Of a stretch of 64,000 nucleotides of DNA, positions 43,518-54,722 are shown in pieces. Source of the DNA: Oxalobacteraceae bacterium (GTDB lineage Bacteria > Pseudomonadota > Gammaproteobacteria > Burkholderiales > Burkholderiaceae_D); assembly GCA_947448025.1 (NCBI GenBank), contig CANFLV010000008.1, positions 1-64,000 on the forward strand, read 5' to 3'. The position numbers were made by a program, and so were the translations under genes. Every line of letters starts with the position of its first letter. The first letter of the stretch is position 1. The notes under the pieces are model-generated. The model was given only the letters and a program-made list of their open reading frames with translations, made no database searches and was not told the DNA's origin.

Positions 43518-45041
43518 TTACAAGAAGAGCTTATAGACTGGATTTTCGGTTTCATCCCAGTGCCGGTACCCTAGCGTCGCAAGGAAGGCGCGGAAGGCTT
43601 TCATTTCCTTTTTCGGCACTTGCAGTCCGATCAGGATGCGGCCGACATCGCCGCCCTGGCTGCGGTAATTGAACAGGCTGATATTCCAGTTCGGCGCCAT
43701 GGAATCGAGGAAGCGCATCAGGGCGCCCGGACGTTCCGGGAATTCGAAGCGGTACAGCAATTCATCATGCGCCAGCGGGCTCTTGCCGCCGACCAGATGG
43801 CGCACATGGACCTTGGCCAGTTCATCATGGGTCAGGTCGAGGACGGTAAAGCCTTGTTTCTCGAAAGTTTTCGCGATCTTGCCGGACTCGTCGGCGGCAT
43901 TGACTTGCATGCCGACGAACACATGCGCTGCGGCGGCGTCACTGATGCGGTAATTGAATTCGGTCACATTGCGCGGCCCGATCAATTCACAGAAACGGCG
44001 GAAGCTGCCGCGCTCTTCGGGTATCGTCACCGCGAAAACGGCTTCACGGGCATTGCCGCTATCGGCCATTTCGGCGACGAAGCGCAGGCGGTCGAAGTTC
44101 ATGTTCGCGCCACAGGCAATCGTTACCAGGCTTTCGTTCTTGATCGGCTTTTTTGCCAGTCGCGCGCGTTCGACATAGGCATTCGCGCCGGCCACGGCCA
44201 GTGCACCGGCCGGCTCGAGGATGCTGCGCGTATCCTGGAACACATCCTTGATCGCGGTGCAGACGGCATTGGTATCGACGAGGATGATTTCATCGACGTA
44301 TTTTTGCGCCAGGCGGAAAGTCTCTTCGCCGACCAGCTTGACGGCTGTGCCATCGGAAAACAGGCCGACATCGGTGAGTGTTACGCGCTTGCCCGCTGCC
44401 AGGCTGCGCGCCATGGCATCGGAATCCGTGGTTTGCACGCCGATGATCTTGATATCGGGACGCACGGCCTTGACGTAAGCGGCAATGCCGGCGATCAGGC
44501 CGCCGCCACCGATGGCGATAAAAATCGCATGGATAGGCTCCGGATGCTGGCGCAGGATTTCCATGCCGATCGTGCCCTGGCCGGCGATCACGTAAGGATC
44601 ATCGAAGGGATGCACGAAGGTCAGCTTCAGTTTTTTCTCGAGTGTCAGTGCGTGGCCGTAGGCGTCCGTGTAAGACTCGCCAAACAGGACGACTTCGCCG
44701 CCGCGCGCCTTGACGGCATCAATCTTGACCGGTGGTGTCGTGGTCGGCATGACGATTACAGCGCGGCAGCCGAGTCGCGCTGCCGACAGCGCCACACCTT
44801 GCGCATGATTACCGGCCGAGGCGCAGATCACGCCGCGCTTGATTTGCGCCGGCGTCAGATGCGCCATCTTGTTATAGGCGCCGCGCAGCTTGAAGCTGAA
44901 CACGCTTTGCATGTCTTCGCGCTTGAAATAAATCCGGTTCCCCAGCCGCTGTGACAGCGTCGGCGCCAGTTCAAGTGGGGTTTCAATGGCGACGTCATAA
45001 ACACGCGCGGTGAGGATTTTCTGCAGGTAATCGATAGTCAT
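43518..45041 (-). CDS. ilvA: Threonine ammonia-lyase, biosynthetic
   Basis: A 507 aa PLP enzyme making 2-oxobutanoate for isoleucine synthesis. The Schiff-base Lys is in FSFKLRGAYNKM, with the glycine loop IAIGGGGLIAG, followed by two C-terminal ACT-like domains for isoleucine/valine control (EERGSFRRFCELIG, ERPGALMRFLDSM). Length and double ACT domain match E. coli IlvA rather than the catabolic form. Start at 45041 (MTIDYLQKIL) fits the family; an upstream in-frame ATG adds 12 unrelated residues. Confidence 0.97.
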   Translation of the reverse strand: MTIDYLQKILTARVYDVAIETPLELAPTLSQRLGNRIYFKREDMQSVFSFKLRGAYNKMAHLTPAQIKRGVICASAGNHAQGVALSAARLGCRAVIVMPTTTPPVKIDAVKARGGEVVLFGESYTDAYGHALTLEKKLKLTFVHPFDDPYVIAGQGTIGMEILRQHPEPIHAIFIAIGGGGLIAGIAAYVKAVRPDIKIIGVQTTDSDAMARSLAAGKRVTLTDVGLFSDGTAVKLVGEETFRLAQKYVDEIILVDTNAVCTAIKDVFQDTRSILEPAGALAVAGANAYVERARLAKKPIKNESLVTIACGANMNFDRLRFVAEMADSGNAREAVFAVTIPEERGSFRRFCELIGPRNVTEFNYRISDAAAAHVFVGMQVNAADESGKIAKTFEKQGFTVLDLTHDELAKVHVRHLVGGKSPLAHDELLYRFEFPERPGALMRFLDSMAPNWNISLFNYRSQGGDVGRILIGLQVPKKEMKAFRAFLATLGYRHWDETENPVYKLFL

Positions 45042-45171
45042 GAGAGAGTCTGTGGCGCAAGCAAGATTGCAGCTCATTATAATGGACGCCTGCCTGCCGA
45101 TTTCATTGACGTTTTATATTTAACCATGCCGGATCGATCGGCATGGCGGCTTCAGGGCTTTTTAGGGAACC

Positions 45172-45663
45172 ATGCTCGCATCTGCAATTTCGTGGCTCAA
45201 TGCCATGCTCGCTTTACCTGATGTTGGCTTGTCTACTGTATTTGTTGTCAGTTTCATATCTGCCACCTTGCTGCCGCTCGGTTCGGAGCCGGCGCTGTTT
45301 GCCGTCATCAAGGCCAATGCCGAGCTTTACTGGGCGGCCATTGCGCTGGCGACGCTCGGCAATACATTGGGCGGCGCCGTTGACTATTGGATGGGCTATG
45401 GTGCGCATGAACTGTTTGCCAAAGAACGCGACTCGCGCTGGTTTGGCTGGCTGGAACGCTTTGGTCCAAAAACCCTGTTGCTCGCCTGGGTACCCGTCAT
45501 TGGCGACCCGCTGTGCGTGCTGGCCGGCTGGCTCAGGCTGCCGTTCTGGCCCAGCTTTGCGTGGATGGCGCTCGGTAAATTATTGCGCTACCTGTCGATT
45601 ACTTACCTGCTGCTCAGAGTTCCGGATGGCTTTTGGGGCAAACTCTTTGGCTGGCTGGGCTAA
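45172..45663 (+). CDS. YqaA-family inner-membrane protein
   Basis: A 163 aa DedA/SNARE-associated-like membrane protein with about four hydrophobic segments. The conserved ALFAVIKANAELYW, LGNTLGGAVDYWMGYG and GDPLCVLAGWLR blocks fit YqaA. The role is unknown; the wider DedA superfamily includes lipid flippases. It is divergent from ilvA. Confidence 0.9.
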   Translation: MLASAISWLNAMLALPDVGLSTVFVVSFISATLLPLGSEPALFAVIKANAELYWAAIALATLGNTLGGAVDYWMGYGAHELFAKERDSRWFGWLERFGPKTLLLAWVPVIGDPLCVLAGWLRLPFWPSFAWMALGKLLRYLSITYLLLRVPDGFWGKLFGWLG

Positions 45664-45758
45664 GTCGAACTTTGGTAAGCCATACATTCCCTAGGGCTGT
45701 TCCCGCGTCGTGCAACGCAATACGCTAAAATGGCTTTTTAGGGATCATAAGAGACGCA

Positions 45759-48700
45759 ATGAACGCCCCCGCTCAAATCCAGGCACTACTTTCCGATGCA
45801 CCACAGGGCGCAGCACCGACGCGCCTGCGCGAAATTCCCTATAACTACACTTCGTTTTCCGATCGTGAAATCGTCATGCGACTGCTAGGCGCAGAAGCCT
45901 GGGGCTTGCTCGATGACTTGCGCGGATCACGTCAGACGGGCCGCTCGGCGCGCATGCTGTATGAAGTCCTCGGTGACATCTGGGTTGTGCGGCGCAATCC
46001 CTACTTGCAAGACGACATGCTCGACAATCCAAAGCGTCGCCAGGCGCTCGTCGATGCATTGAACCATCGCCTCGGTGAAATTGACAAACGTCGCCTGACT
46101 ACTGACCTCGCCGAAACCGGCGACAGCCAGGCCAAGCAGCGCAGCGCCAATGTCGAAGCGCTGCTGCGTCTGGCGCGCAAGGCCGTGGCTGATTTTGGCG
46201 ACGAGTTCCGCCAGACCTATGATTTGCGCAAGAAGACCAACAAGGTCCTCGGTCGCTACACCGAAAAAGACAATATCAAGTTCGACGGCCTGTCGCGTGT
46301 CTCGCACGTGACGGACGCGACCGACTGGCGCGTTGAATATCCTTTTGTCGTGCTCACGCCAGACACCGAAGATGAAATGGCCGGCCTCGTCAAAGGCTGT
46401 ATCGAGCTCGGGCTGACCATCATTCCACGCGGCGGCGGAACCGGATATACAGGCGGCGCGATTCCGTTGACGCCGCTGTCGGCCGTCATCAATACCGAAA
46501 AACTCGAACAGCTGGGCGCTGTAGAAATGACGCGCCTGCCGGGTGTCGAGCGCGATTACGCGACGATTTACTCGGGCGCTGGCGTGGTCACGAAACGCGT
46601 GGCCGATGCCGCTGAAAAGGCCGGCTTCGTCTTTGCTGTCGATCCGACTTCGGCGGAAGCTTCCTGCATCGGCGGCAATATCGCCATGAATGCGGGCGGC
46701 AAGAAGGCCGTTTTGTGGGGCACGGCGCTGGATAACCTCGCCAGCTGGCGTATGGTCGATCCGAATGGCGACTGGCTCGAAGTCACGCGCCTCGAGCATA
46801 ACCTCGGCAAGATCCACGACATCCCGATGGCGCGCTTCAAGCTGGAATGGACGCATCCGGCCGAGAAGGGCAAGACCAATACGCCGTTCAAGTCGGAAAT
46901 CCTCGACATCCCCGGCCGTACCTTCCGCAAAGAAGGTCTCGGCAAGGATGTGACGGATAAATTCCTTGCCGGTTTGCCGGGCGTGCAAAAAGAAGGCTGC
47001 GATGGCCTGATCACGTCGGCGCGCTGGATTTTGCACAAGATGCCGAAATTTACGCGCACGGTCTGCCTCGAATTTTTCGGTCAGGCGCGCGATGCGATTC
47101 CTTCGATCGTTGAAATCAAGGACTACCTCGACGCGGAAACGCGCAAGGGCGGCGCCATCCTGGCTGGCCTCGAGCATCTCGATGAGCGCTACTTGCGCGC
47201 CGTCGGCTATGCCACGAAATCGAAGCGTGGCGTCTTGCCGAAACTCGCGCTGTTTGGCGATATCGTCGGCGACGATGACGACGCCGTTGCACGCGCTGCC
47301 TCGGAAGTGGTGCGCATTGCGAATGCGCGCGTCGGCGAAGGCTTCGTTGCCATCAGCCCGGAAGCGCGCAAGAAATTCTGGCTCGACCGCGCTCGCACTG
47401 CTGCGATCGCCAAGCACACGAACGCCTTCAAGATCAATGAAGACGTGGTGATTCCGCTGGACCGCATGGGTGAATACACCGACGGCATAGAGCGCATCAA
47501 TATCGAACTGTCGACGCAGAACAAGCTCGACTTCCTCGATGCCTTGCAGGTGTTTTTCGCCAAGGGCGATCTGCCGCTGGGCAAGAGTGATGATGCCGAA
47601 GGCGAGGATATTTCCGCCGCTGAAATGCTTGACGACCGCGTCACGGAAGCACAGAAGTTAATCGCTCAGGCGAATGCGCGCTGGTCGTATCTGCTTACGC
47701 ATCTGGACCTGCCTTTGAGCGAAGCGCAGGAGGCGTTAGCCAGCGTCGGACTGGAAAAGCTGCTACCGGTGTTTGCTGCGCGCTTGGCGACGCAGCCAAA
47801 CGCGACGGTGTTCGATGTCGTGCAAGATCGCACGATTCGTATCTCGTGGAAGAATGAAGTGCGCGCGCGTTTGCGCCAGATCTTCAGCGGCGCAGCCTTC
47901 AAGCTGATCCTCGATGAATGTGCGGCGATCCACAAGGGCGTCTTGCGTGGCCGCGTTTTCGTGGCTCTGCACATGCACGCGGGCGACGGCAATGTGCACA
48001 CGAATATTCCGGTCAATTCCGATCACTATGAAATGCTGCAGGTCGCGCACAAGGCCGTGGATCGCATCATGACTCTGGCGCGCGCACTCAATGGCGTGAT
48101 CTCGGGCGAACATGGCATCGGCATCACGAAACTCGAATACCTTAGCGACGATGAGCTCGCCGATTTCCGCGCTTATAAACAGCGCGTCGATCCCAATGAT
48201 CACTTCAATAAAGGCAAGCTGCAAAACCTTGCCGGACTTGAGGCTGATCTCAGCAACGCTTACACGCCCTCATTCGGCTTGATGGGCCATGAGTCGCTGA
48301 TCATGCAGCAAAGCGATATCGGTGCCATCGCCAACAGCGTCAAGGATTGCCTGCGCTGCGGTAAATGCAAACCGGTCTGTGCTACGCATGTGCCGCGCGC
48401 GAATTTGCTGTACTCGCCGCGTAACAAGATTCTGGCGACCTCGCTGCTGGTGGAGGCGTTCTTGTACGAAGAGCAGACCCGCCGTGGCGTGTCGCTGAAG
48501 CACTGGGATGAATTCTCCGATGTCGCCGACCACTGCACGGTCTGCCATAAGTGCCTGAACCCGTGTCCGGTCGATATCGACTTCGGCGATGTATCGATGA
48601 ACATGCGTAACCTGCTGCGCAAGATGGGGCAGAAGAAATTCAATCCCGGCACCAGCGCGTCGATGTTCTTCCTCAATGCGACCGACCCAGCAACGATCAA

Positions 48701-49760
48701 TGCGACGCGCCAGGTCATGATAGGCTGGGGCTACAAGGCCCAGCGTCTGGGTCACGATTTGCTGAAGAAATTCGCGAAGAAGCAGACCAAGGCGCCACCT
48801 TCGTCGGTCGGTCGTGCGCCGATCAAGGAACAGGTAATCCACTTCATCAACAAGAAGATGCCGGGTAACCTGCCCAAGAAGACCGCGCGCGCCTTGCTCG
48901 ATATCGAAGACGACAAGATCGTGCCGATCATCCGTGATCCGCAGACCACCACTGCTGATACCGAAGCCGTGTTTTATTTCCCCGGCTGCGGTTCCGAGCG
49001 ACTGTTCTCGCAAGTTGGCTTAGCTACGCAGGCGATGCTGTGGCATGTCGGCGTGCAAACGGTACTGCCGCCCGGATACCTGTGCTGCGGCTACCCGCAA
49101 CGCGGCTCGGGCCAGTTCGACAAGGCTGAAAAGATGATGACCGATAATCGCGTGCTGTTTCATCGCATGGCCAACACGCTCAATTATCTCGACATCAAGA
49201 CCGTCGTCGTGTCCTGTGGCACCTGCTACGACCAGCTCGAGACCTATGAGTTCGACAAGATTTTCCCCGGTTGCCAGATCATCGACATCCATGATTACCT
49301 GATGCAAAAAGGCGTGAAGCTCGAAGGCGTCAACGGTACGCGCTATATGTACCACGAGCCTTGCCATAATCCGATGAAGCTGCAGGATTCGGTCAAGACT
49401 GTCAATACCTTGATCAGCACGATCGACAACCTCAAGATTGAAAAGAACGAACGTTGCTGCGGCGAGTCCGGCACGCTGGCCGTTACGCGTCCTGACATCT
49501 CGACCCAGGTACGCTTCCGCAAGGAAGAGGAAATGATCAAGGGCGCCGATAAATTGCGTGCCGACGGCTTTACCGGCGACGTCAAGATCCTGTCGTCCTG
49601 CCCGTCTTGCCTGCAGGGTTTGTCGCGCTATAACGATGACTCGGGCACGACCGCCGATTACATCGTCGTGGAAATGGCGAAGCACCTGCTGGGTGAAAAC
49701 TGGCTGCCGGAATACGTCGAAAAAGCCAATACCGGCGGCATCGAACGCGTGCTGGTATGA
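45759..49760 (+). CDS. DUF3683/FAD-binding/(Fe-S)-binding fusion oxidoreductase
   Basis: A 1333 aa cytosolic or membrane-associated protein with four parts. First comes an N-terminal DUF3683 domain ([19 protein letters not shown]). Second is a PCMH-type FAD-binding domain ([15 protein letters not shown] near 225) with a D-lactate dehydrogenase-type C-terminal FAD domain ([24 protein letters not shown]). Third is a two-cluster ferredoxin-like domain ([11 protein letters not shown] near 865, [11 protein letters not shown] near 926). Fourth are two cysteine-rich CCG domains ([38 protein letters not shown]). It is organised like a GlcD plus GlcF fusion, so it probably oxidises a 2-hydroxy acid such as D-lactate or D-2-hydroxyglutarate and passes electrons to quinone. 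The substrate is inference. Confidence 0.9.
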   Translation: MNAPAQIQALLSDAPQGAAPTRLREIPYNYTSFSDREIVMRLLGAEAWGLLDDLRGSRQTGRSARMLYEVLGDIWVVRRNPYLQDDMLDNPKRRQALVDALNHRLGEIDKRRLTTDLAETGDSQAKQRSANVEALLRLARKAVADFGDEFRQTYDLRKKTNKVLGRYTEKDNIKFDGLSRVSHVTDATDWRVEYPFVVLTPDTEDEMAGLVKGCIELGLTIIPRGGGTGYTGGAIPLTPLSAVINTEKLEQLGAVEMTRLPGVERDYATIYSGAGVVTKRVADAAEKAGFVFAVDPTSAEASCIGGNIAMNAGGKKAVLWGTALDNLASWRMVDPNGDWLEVTRLEHNLGKIHDIPMARFKLEWTHPAEKGKTNTPFKSEILDIPGRTFRKEGLGKDVTDKFLAGLPGVQKEGCDGLITSARWILHKMPKFTRTVCLEFFGQARDAIPSIVEIKDYLDAETRKGGAILAGLEHLDERYLRAVGYATKSKRGVLPKLALFGDIVGDDDDAVARAASEVVRIANARVGEGFVAISPEARKKFWLDRARTAAIAKHTNAFKINEDVVIPLDRMGEYTDGIERINIELSTQNKLDFLDALQVFFAKGDLPLGKSDDAEGEDISAAEMLDDRVTEAQKLIAQANARWSYLLTHLDLPLSEAQEALASVGLEKLLPVFAARLATQPNATVFDVVQDRTIRISWKNEVRARLRQIFSGAAFKLILDECAAIHKGVLRGRVFVALHMHAGDGNVHTNIPVNSDHYEMLQVAHKAVDRIMTLARALNGVISGEHGIGITKLEYLSDDELADFRAYKQRVDPNDHFNKGKLQNLAGLEADLSNAYTPSFGLMGHESLIMQQSDIGAIANSVKDCLRCGKCKPVCATHVPRANLLYSPRNKILATSLLVEAFLYEEQTRRGVSLKHWDEFSDVADHCTVCHKCLNPCPVDIDFGDVSMNMRNLLRKMGQKKFNPGTSASMFFLNATDPATINATRQVMIGWGYKAQRLGHDLLKKFAKKQTKAPPSSVGRAPIKEQVIHFINKKMPGNLPKKTARALLDIEDDKIVPIIRDPQTTTADTEAVFYFPGCGSERLFSQVGLATQAMLWHVGVQTVLPPGYLCCGYPQRGSGQFDKAEKMMTDNRVLFHRMANTLNYLDIKTVVVSCGTCYDQLETYEFDKIFPGCQIIDIHDYLMQKGVKLEGVNGTRYMYHEPCHNPMKLQDSVKTVNTLISTIDNLKIEKNERCCGESGTLAVTRPDISTQVRFRKEEEMIKGADKLRADGFTGDVKILSSCPSCLQGLSRYNDDSGTTADYIVVEMAKHLLGENWLPEYVEKANTGGIERVLV

Positions 49761-50185
49761 CCGGCGTCGCGTGCGAGCTGTGCGCGCAAGAGGGTGGCGA
49801 AGTCATGTATCAGGATGCCTCCCTGCGCGTGGTGCTGGTCGACGACGCGAATTATCCGGGTTTCTGTCGCGTGATCCTGCAGGATCATGTGGCGGAGATG
49901 ACCGAGCTGTCGCCGCTGATGCGGCAAGTCATGATGAATGTCGTCTGGCAGGTCGAACTGGCTGTGCGTGACATCATGCGGCCCGATAAAATCAATCTCG
50001 CTGCATTTGGCAATATGGTGCCGCATCTGCACTGGCATGTGATTCCAAGGTATCGGGATGACCTGCATTTTCCGGCGCCGGTGTGGGGGCAGGAGCAGCG
50101 TGAGGTTGATGCGCAGGCTATCGCAGCGCGACGTGCCTTGCTGCCCCAGCTGCGTGCGCGTTTGCAGAATCTGCAGAATGCCTGA
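49757..50185 (+). CDS. HIT-family nucleotide hydrolase/transferase
   Basis: A 142 aa protein with the histidine-triad motif HLHWHVIP near residue 93 and an N-terminal CELC pair. HIT proteins act on nucleotide phosphoramidates or dinucleoside polyphosphates. The start overlaps the stop of the large oxidoreductase gene (ATGA), so the two are co-translated. Confidence 0.92.
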   Translation: MTGVACELCAQEGGEVMYQDASLRVVLVDDANYPGFCRVILQDHVAEMTELSPLMRQVMMNVVWQVELAVRDIMRPDKINLAAFGNMVPHLHWHVIPRYRDDLHFPAPVWGQEQREVDAQAIAARRALLPQLRARLQNLQNA

Positions 50186-50227
50186 GCTGAACTCCATGAC
50201 GACCGAACGAAAGTATTTCACAGCTCC

Positions 50228-50653
50228 ATGACCAACGATAACAAAGACCCCAAGCCGCTTGAACTGACCGTGCACAGCAAGACCCGTACGCTCGAAATCG
50301 CCTTCGATGACGGCGCCGTGTTCCTGCTGCCATTTGAATTGATGCGCGTCTATTCGCCCTCGGCGGAAGTGCGCGGGCATGGTCAGGGCCAGGAAGTATT
50401 GCAGACGGGTCAGCGCAATGTTGCAATGACGGCACTCGATCCAGTCGGTCATTACGCGGTTCAGCCGCAATTTTCAGATGGCCACAATAGCGGCATTTAT
50501 TCCTGGACTTACCTGTACTGGCTGGGTGCGAATCAGGAAAAATTATGGCAAGATTATTTGCAGCGGCTGGTCGATGCCGGCTATCCTGCAGACACAGGTC
50601 GTGATGTGCCGCAGGGTGCGGCGCCGGCCAGTGCTTGCGGCCATCAGCATTAA
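50228..50653 (+). CDS. DUF971 (gamma-butyrobetaine hydroxylase-like N-terminal) protein
   Basis: A 141 aa protein. The conserved block LELTVHSKTRTLEIAFDDG, then LPFELMRVYSPSAEV and GIYSWTYLYWLG, defines DUF971. The C-terminus ends CGHQH, a possible metal ligand. DUF971 proteins have been linked to Fe-S protein maturation; the exact role is unsettled. It lies between the HIT gene and ubiE. Confidence 0.9.
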   Translation: MTNDNKDPKPLELTVHSKTRTLEIAFDDGAVFLLPFELMRVYSPSAEVRGHGQGQEVLQTGQRNVAMTALDPVGHYAVQPQFSDGHNSGIYSWTYLYWLGANQEKLWQDYLQRLVDAGYPADTGRDVPQGAAPASACGHQH

Positions 50654-50751
50654 TTGCCTGTGGCCGCTGCCGGACCTGCTCCTGAAACCGACGCTGTGCA
50701 TGGCGGTCACACTGTCATCGTACATTCACCATTTGTGACAGCGCTAACTTG

Positions 50752-50757
50752 TATAAT
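50752..50757 (+). promoter_or_regulatory. Possible -10 box of ubiE
   Basis: A perfect TATAAT lies 28 bases before the ubiE start codon. No good -35 element stands at 16-18 bases, so strength is uncertain. Confidence 0.4.
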
Positions 50758-50784
50758 GCGGCCAACTCCCACCCCTCAGCAGCC

Positions 50785-51525
50785 ATGACCAATACCAATA
50801 CCACCCATTTCGGCTACGCCACCGTCGCAGAGCAGGACAAGGTCCATAAAGTCGCCGAAGTCTTCCATTCCGTCGCAGCCAAATACGATGTCATGAATGA
50901 CCTGATGTCGGCCGGTCTGCATCGCGTCTGGAAAGCCTTCACGATTGCCGAAGCGGCGATCCGGCCCGGCTTCAAGGTGCTCGATATTGCCGGCGGTACG
51001 GGCGACCTGGCGAAGGCGTTTGCGAAGAAGGCGGGCCCTACCGGTGAAGTCTGGCTGACCGATATCAATGAGTCGATGTTGCGCGTTGGTCGCGACCGGC
51101 TCTTGAATAATGGCTTGTCGACTCCCACATTGCTGTGCGATGCAGAAAAGCTGCCATTTCCCGACAATTACTTTGATCGCGTCTCGGTGGCATTCGGCTT
51201 GCGTAACATGACACACAAGGATGCTGCGCTGGCGGAAATGCGCCGGGTATTGAAGCCGGGCGGCAAACTGCTCGTGCTGGAATTTTCCAAAGTCTGGGAG
51301 CCTCTGAAGAAACCGTATGATGTGTACTCATTTTCCGTCTTGCCCTGGCTCGGCCAGCGCATTGCCGGCGATGCAGAAAGTTACCGTTACCTGGCCGAAT
51401 CAATCCGTATGCATCCGGATCAGGAAACATTGAAGACCATGTTGCAGGACGCGGGCCTTGAGCGCGTCAATTATTTTAATTTAACGGGTGGCGTGGCAGC
51501 ACTACACACGGGTATCAAACTCTAG
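50785..51525 (+). CDS. ubiE: Ubiquinone/menaquinone C-methyltransferase UbiE
   Basis: A 246 aa SAM-dependent enzyme that methylates the quinone ring in ubiquinone (and, where present, menaquinone) synthesis. It begins [19 protein letters not shown], with family blocks [33 protein letters not shown] (SAM loop), [15 protein letters not shown] and [17 protein letters not shown]. Start at 50785 is the family N-terminus. It is near ubiJ and ubiB, with one gene between. Confidence 0.98.
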   Translation: MTNTNTTHFGYATVAEQDKVHKVAEVFHSVAAKYDVMNDLMSAGLHRVWKAFTIAEAAIRPGFKVLDIAGGTGDLAKAFAKKAGPTGEVWLTDINESMLRVGRDRLLNNGLSTPTLLCDAEKLPFPDNYFDRVSVAFGLRNMTHKDAALAEMRRVLKPGGKLLVLEFSKVWEPLKKPYDVYSFSVLPWLGQRIAGDAESYRYLAESIRMHPDQETLKTMLQDAGLERVNYFNLTGGVAALHTGIKL

Positions 51526-51533
51526 GAGACACC

Positions 51534-52463
51534 ATGAAGAAAATTATATTTGCCGCACTGCTGGCCATAGGCTCGCTGGCGATGGTCGTCAATGACGCCG
51601 ATGCCAAACGGCTCGGCGGCGGCGGCAGCATCGGCAAGCAATCGCAAAGCCTGAGCCGCCCGGCACCGACGTCGGCGCCTACGCAAGCGGCCAAGCCTGC
51701 ACCTGCACCTGCAGCGCCTGCCGCACCGGCCGCTGCCCCGGCACCGATCGTCAAACCACCTAGCCCATGGCGCGGTATCGTTGGTGGCGCACTGCTGGGT
51801 CTGGGCGTGGGCGCGCTGATGTCGCACTTCGGCCTCGGTGGCGCAGTCGGCGGCATGTTCGGCTCCTTGTTAATGGTGGTCTTGCTGGTCGGCGCCGTGT
51901 TCTTCATCTTCCGCATGTTCCGCCGCAAGGATGAGCCGCAAACGCCGGCATTTGCCGGTAGCGGCGCCAGCGCTTATGCCGCTCAGCCGCAAGATTATCC
52001 TGCGCCGGTGACTGCCCCGGCGTACACGCCTGAAATCGGTTCGCGCATCGAGCCGACTGCAACGGCAGAACCTGTGACGCCGTTTGGCGTGCCGGCAGAC
52101 TTCGATACCCATGGTTTCCTGCGGCATGCGAAGACTTACTTTATCCGCCTGCAAGCGGCATGGGACAAGGCCGACATTAACGATATCCGCGAATTCAGCA
52201 CACCTGAAATGTTTGGTGAACTGCGCCTGCAGCTGCAGGAACGCGGTGCTTCGGCAAACGTGACCGACGTCGTCACGCTGGACGCCGAATTGCTCGGTAT
52301 CGAGACGGCCAGCGATCACTACCTCGCCAGCGTCAAGTTCTCCGGCATGATCAAGGAAGCCGCGAATGCGCCGGTCGAGCCCTTCAGCGAAATCTGGAAT
52401 CTGCTCAAGCCGACTTCTGGTCCTGGTGGCTGGGTGCTGGCGGGTATCCAGCAATTGCCTTGA
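51534..52463 (+). CDS. Tim44-like domain membrane protein
   Basis: A 309 aa protein. A signal-like N-terminus (MKKIIFAALLAIGSLAM) is followed by AKRLGGGGSIGKQSQSL, a Pro/Ala-rich linker, two hydrophobic helices (about 80-125) and a C-terminal Tim44-like domain (residues 195-305) containing FLRHAKTYFIRLQAAWDK. Bacterial Tim44-like proteins are membrane-associated and of uncertain function. An AGGAG site precedes the start, which lies eight bases after the ubiE stop. A terminator follows at 52508. Confidence 0.88.
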   Translation: MKKIIFAALLAIGSLAMVVNDADAKRLGGGGSIGKQSQSLSRPAPTSAPTQAAKPAPAPAAPAAPAAAPAPIVKPPSPWRGIVGGALLGLGVGALMSHFGLGGAVGGMFGSLLMVVLLVGAVFFIFRMFRRKDEPQTPAFAGSGASAYAAQPQDYPAPVTAPAYTPEIGSRIEPTATAEPVTPFGVPADFDTHGFLRHAKTYFIRLQAAWDKADINDIREFSTPEMFGELRLQLQERGASANVTDVVTLDAELLGIETASDHYLASVKFSGMIKEAANAPVEPFSEIWNLLKPTSGPGGWVLAGIQQLP

Positions 52464-52507
52464 ATTAAACTGCGGGGCCTGTGAAGGCGCCAAACTGCTA
52501 AACTTGC

Positions 52508-52543
52508 AACCGCCCGTGTTATTTCACGGGCGGTTTTGTTTTG
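52508..52543 (+). terminator. Rho-independent terminator after the Tim44-like gene
   Basis: A perfect 11-base stem (AACCGCCCGTG, 52508-52518, with CACGGGCGGTT, 52525-52535) has a six-base loop and is followed by TTGTTTTG. It ends the ubiE transcript before ubiJ. Confidence 0.92.
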
Positions 52544-52580
52544 TGTCACGTAGTTTCACTTTAAGTCTGGCTTTCGATCC

Positions 52581-53147
52581 ATGCTGGTATCCGTCATCAA
52601 TCATTTACTCGCGCAAGAGCCCTGGGCCTGCGCCAAGCTGCGCGACCATGCGGGCAAGGTCGCCTGTCTCGACGCCGGTGCGATCGTGCTGCGCTTGCGC
52701 GTGGGCGCCGATGGCTTGCTCGAGACCGCGGCCAGCGATGTACCGGTCAATGTCACCATCGCCGTGAAACTGGCCGACCTGCCGCAGATCGCGCAAAACC
52801 GCGAACGCGCCTTTTCCTATGTGACCATCGCCGGCGACGCCGACTTCGCCAACAGCATTTCCCAGGTTGCGCAAAACCTGCGCTGGGAAGCCGAAGCCGA
52901 TCTCGCGCCATGGATAGGCGATATTGCCGCCGTACGCGTCGTTGCCGGCGCTAAAAGCCTGTTCGCCACCGCGCGCGAAACGCACGAAGCCTTCGCGCAG
53001 AATCTCGCTGAATACTTCACCGAAGAAAATCCGCTGCTCATCAGCCCGCCTGCCATGGCTGAGCTGACAGGCGGCGTCAACAAGATACGCGACGATGTCG
53101 AGCGACTCATCAAACGCCTGGAAAAGCTCGAAAGCCGCCTGAAATGA
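52581..53147 (+). CDS. ubiJ: UbiJ, ubiquinone biosynthesis accessory factor
   Basis: A 188 aa protein with an SCP2-like lipid-binding domain (about 10-120) and a C-terminal coiled coil ([22 protein letters not shown] region). In E. coli UbiJ and UbiK organise the cytosolic Ubi complex and hold its lipid intermediates. It is identified by fold, length and its overlap with ubiB (ATGA), the standard ubiJ-ubiB order. Confidence 0.92.
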   Translation: MLVSVINHLLAQEPWACAKLRDHAGKVACLDAGAIVLRLRVGADGLLETAASDVPVNVTIAVKLADLPQIAQNRERAFSYVTIAGDADFANSISQVAQNLRWEAEADLAPWIGDIAAVRVVAGAKSLFATARETHEAFAQNLAEYFTEENPLLISPPAMAELTGGVNKIRDDVERLIKRLEKLESRLK

Positions 53148-54715
53148 CCCTGAAACTTTTCCGTCTCTTTAAAATTATTCGCGTGGCGATCCGCTATGGC
53201 CTTGATGACATCGCCATGGAAGAACTGGCCACGCCGCGGCTGGCGAAGCTGATCGACAAACTGCTGTTCTGGCGCGACCTGTCGGCGCCGCGCGGTGTGC
53301 GTTTGCGCAAGGCGCTGGAAGACCTCGGGCCGATCTTCGTCAAGTTCGGCCAGGTGCTGTCGACGCGGCGCGACTTGATGCCGCTTGATATCGCCATTGA
53401 ATTGGCACTGCTGCAGGATCGCGTGCCGCCCTTCGATTCGGACCTCGCCATTGCGCAGATCCAGCGCTCGCTGGGCGCCCATCCGGATCAATTATTTGCC
53501 AGCTTCGAGCGCACGCCCGTCGCCTCCGCGTCGATTGCCCAAGTCCATTTCGCGACCCTGCATAACGGCACTGAAGTCGCCGTCAAGGTGCTGCGCCCGG
53601 GCATGAAGAAATCCATCGATGACGACGTCGCGCTCATGCACATCGCCGCCAGCTGGGTCGAGCGTCTGTGGGCCGATGGCAAACGCCTCAAGCCGCGCGA
53701 AGTCATCGCTGAGTTCGATAAGTACCTGCACGATGAACTCGACCTCATGCGCGAAGCGGCCAATGGCAGTCAGCTGCGGCGCAATTTCGCCAAGTCGGAT
53801 TTGCTCGCTGTGCCGGAAATGCATTGGGATTATTGTTCCGACAGCGTGATCGTCATGGAGCGCATGCGCGGTATCCCGATCTCGCAAACTGAGCGCCTGA
53901 TCGAAGCCGGCGTGGACATGAAAAAGCTGTCGCGCGATGGCGTCGAGATCTTTTTCACGCAAGTATTTCGCGACGGGTTTTTTCACGCCGATATGCACCC
54001 CGGGAATATCCTCGTCTCGCTCGAGCCGGAGACTTTGGGCCGCTATATCGCGCTCGACTTCGGCATCGTCGGCACGCTCACGGATTTCGACAAGGATTAC
54101 CTTGCGCAGAATTTCCTCGCGTTTTTCCAGCGCGACTATAAACGCGTCGCTGAAGCGCATATCGAATCCGGCTGGGCGCCGAAAGACACGCGCGTGGATG
54201 AACTCGAGTCGGCCGTGCGCGCCTGCTGCGAACCGATCTTTGATCGGCCGCTGCGCGACATCTCTTTCGGGCAGGTCTTGCTGCGCTTGTTCCAGACGTC
54301 GCGGCGCTTCAATATCGAAGTTCAGCCGCAGCTGGTCCTGCTGCAAAAGACCCTGCTCAATATCGAAGGCCTTGGCCGTCAGCTCGACCCCGACCTCGAT
54401 CTGTGGCAAACCGCCAAGCCCTTCCTTGAGCGCTGGATGGTCGAGCAGGTCGGCTGGCGCGGCATCCTCGCGCACCTGAAAGATGAAGCGCCGCGTTACA
54501 GCAAAATACTGCCGCAGCTGCCACGTCTGGCGCATCAGGCCCTGACGCTGGCGACCAAGCCGCGCGATGGCGAATTTGAACTGATGCGCGCCTTGCTGGC
54601 AGAGCAGCAGCGCACGAATCGCATCCTGTCCTTCGTGCTGTATTTTGGTGGCGGCATGATCGGTGGCGCATTGCTGCTGCAGATGATTTTGCGCTGGTAT
54701 TACCACGCTTACTGA
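53144..54715 (+). CDS. ubiB: UbiB, ABC1-family atypical kinase for ubiquinone synthesis
   Basis: A 523 aa protein of the UbiB/ABC1/COQ8 family. The KxGQ motif is in [18 protein letters not shown], the Ala-rich nucleotide loop in [11 protein letters not shown], the catalytic-loop equivalent in DMHPGNILV and the metal-binding DFG in [11 protein letters not shown]-terminal hydrophobic helix region ([20 protein letters not shown]) anchors it. It supports the Ubi complex through ATPase activity rather than protein phosphorylation. Confidence 0.97.
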   Translation: MTLKLFRLFKIIRVAIRYGLDDIAMEELATPRLAKLIDKLLFWRDLSAPRGVRLRKALEDLGPIFVKFGQVLSTRRDLMPLDIAIELALLQDRVPPFDSDLAIAQIQRSLGAHPDQLFASFERTPVASASIAQVHFATLHNGTEVAVKVLRPGMKKSIDDDVALMHIAASWVERLWADGKRLKPREVIAEFDKYLHDELDLMREAANGSQLRRNFAKSDLLAVPEMHWDYCSDSVIVMERMRGIPISQTERLIEAGVDMKKLSRDGVEIFFTQVFRDGFFHADMHPGNILVSLEPETLGRYIALDFGIVGTLTDFDKDYLAQNFLAFFQRDYKRVAEAHIESGWAPKDTRVDELESAVRACCEPIFDRPLRDISFGQVLLRLFQTSRRFNIEVQPQLVLLQKTLLNIEGLGRQLDPDLDLWQTAKPFLERWMVEQVGWRGILAHLKDEAPRYSKILPQLPRLAHQALTLATKPRDGEFELMRALLAEQQRTNRILSFVLYFGGGMIGGALLLQMILRWYYHAY

Positions 54716-54722
54716 ACTCGCC

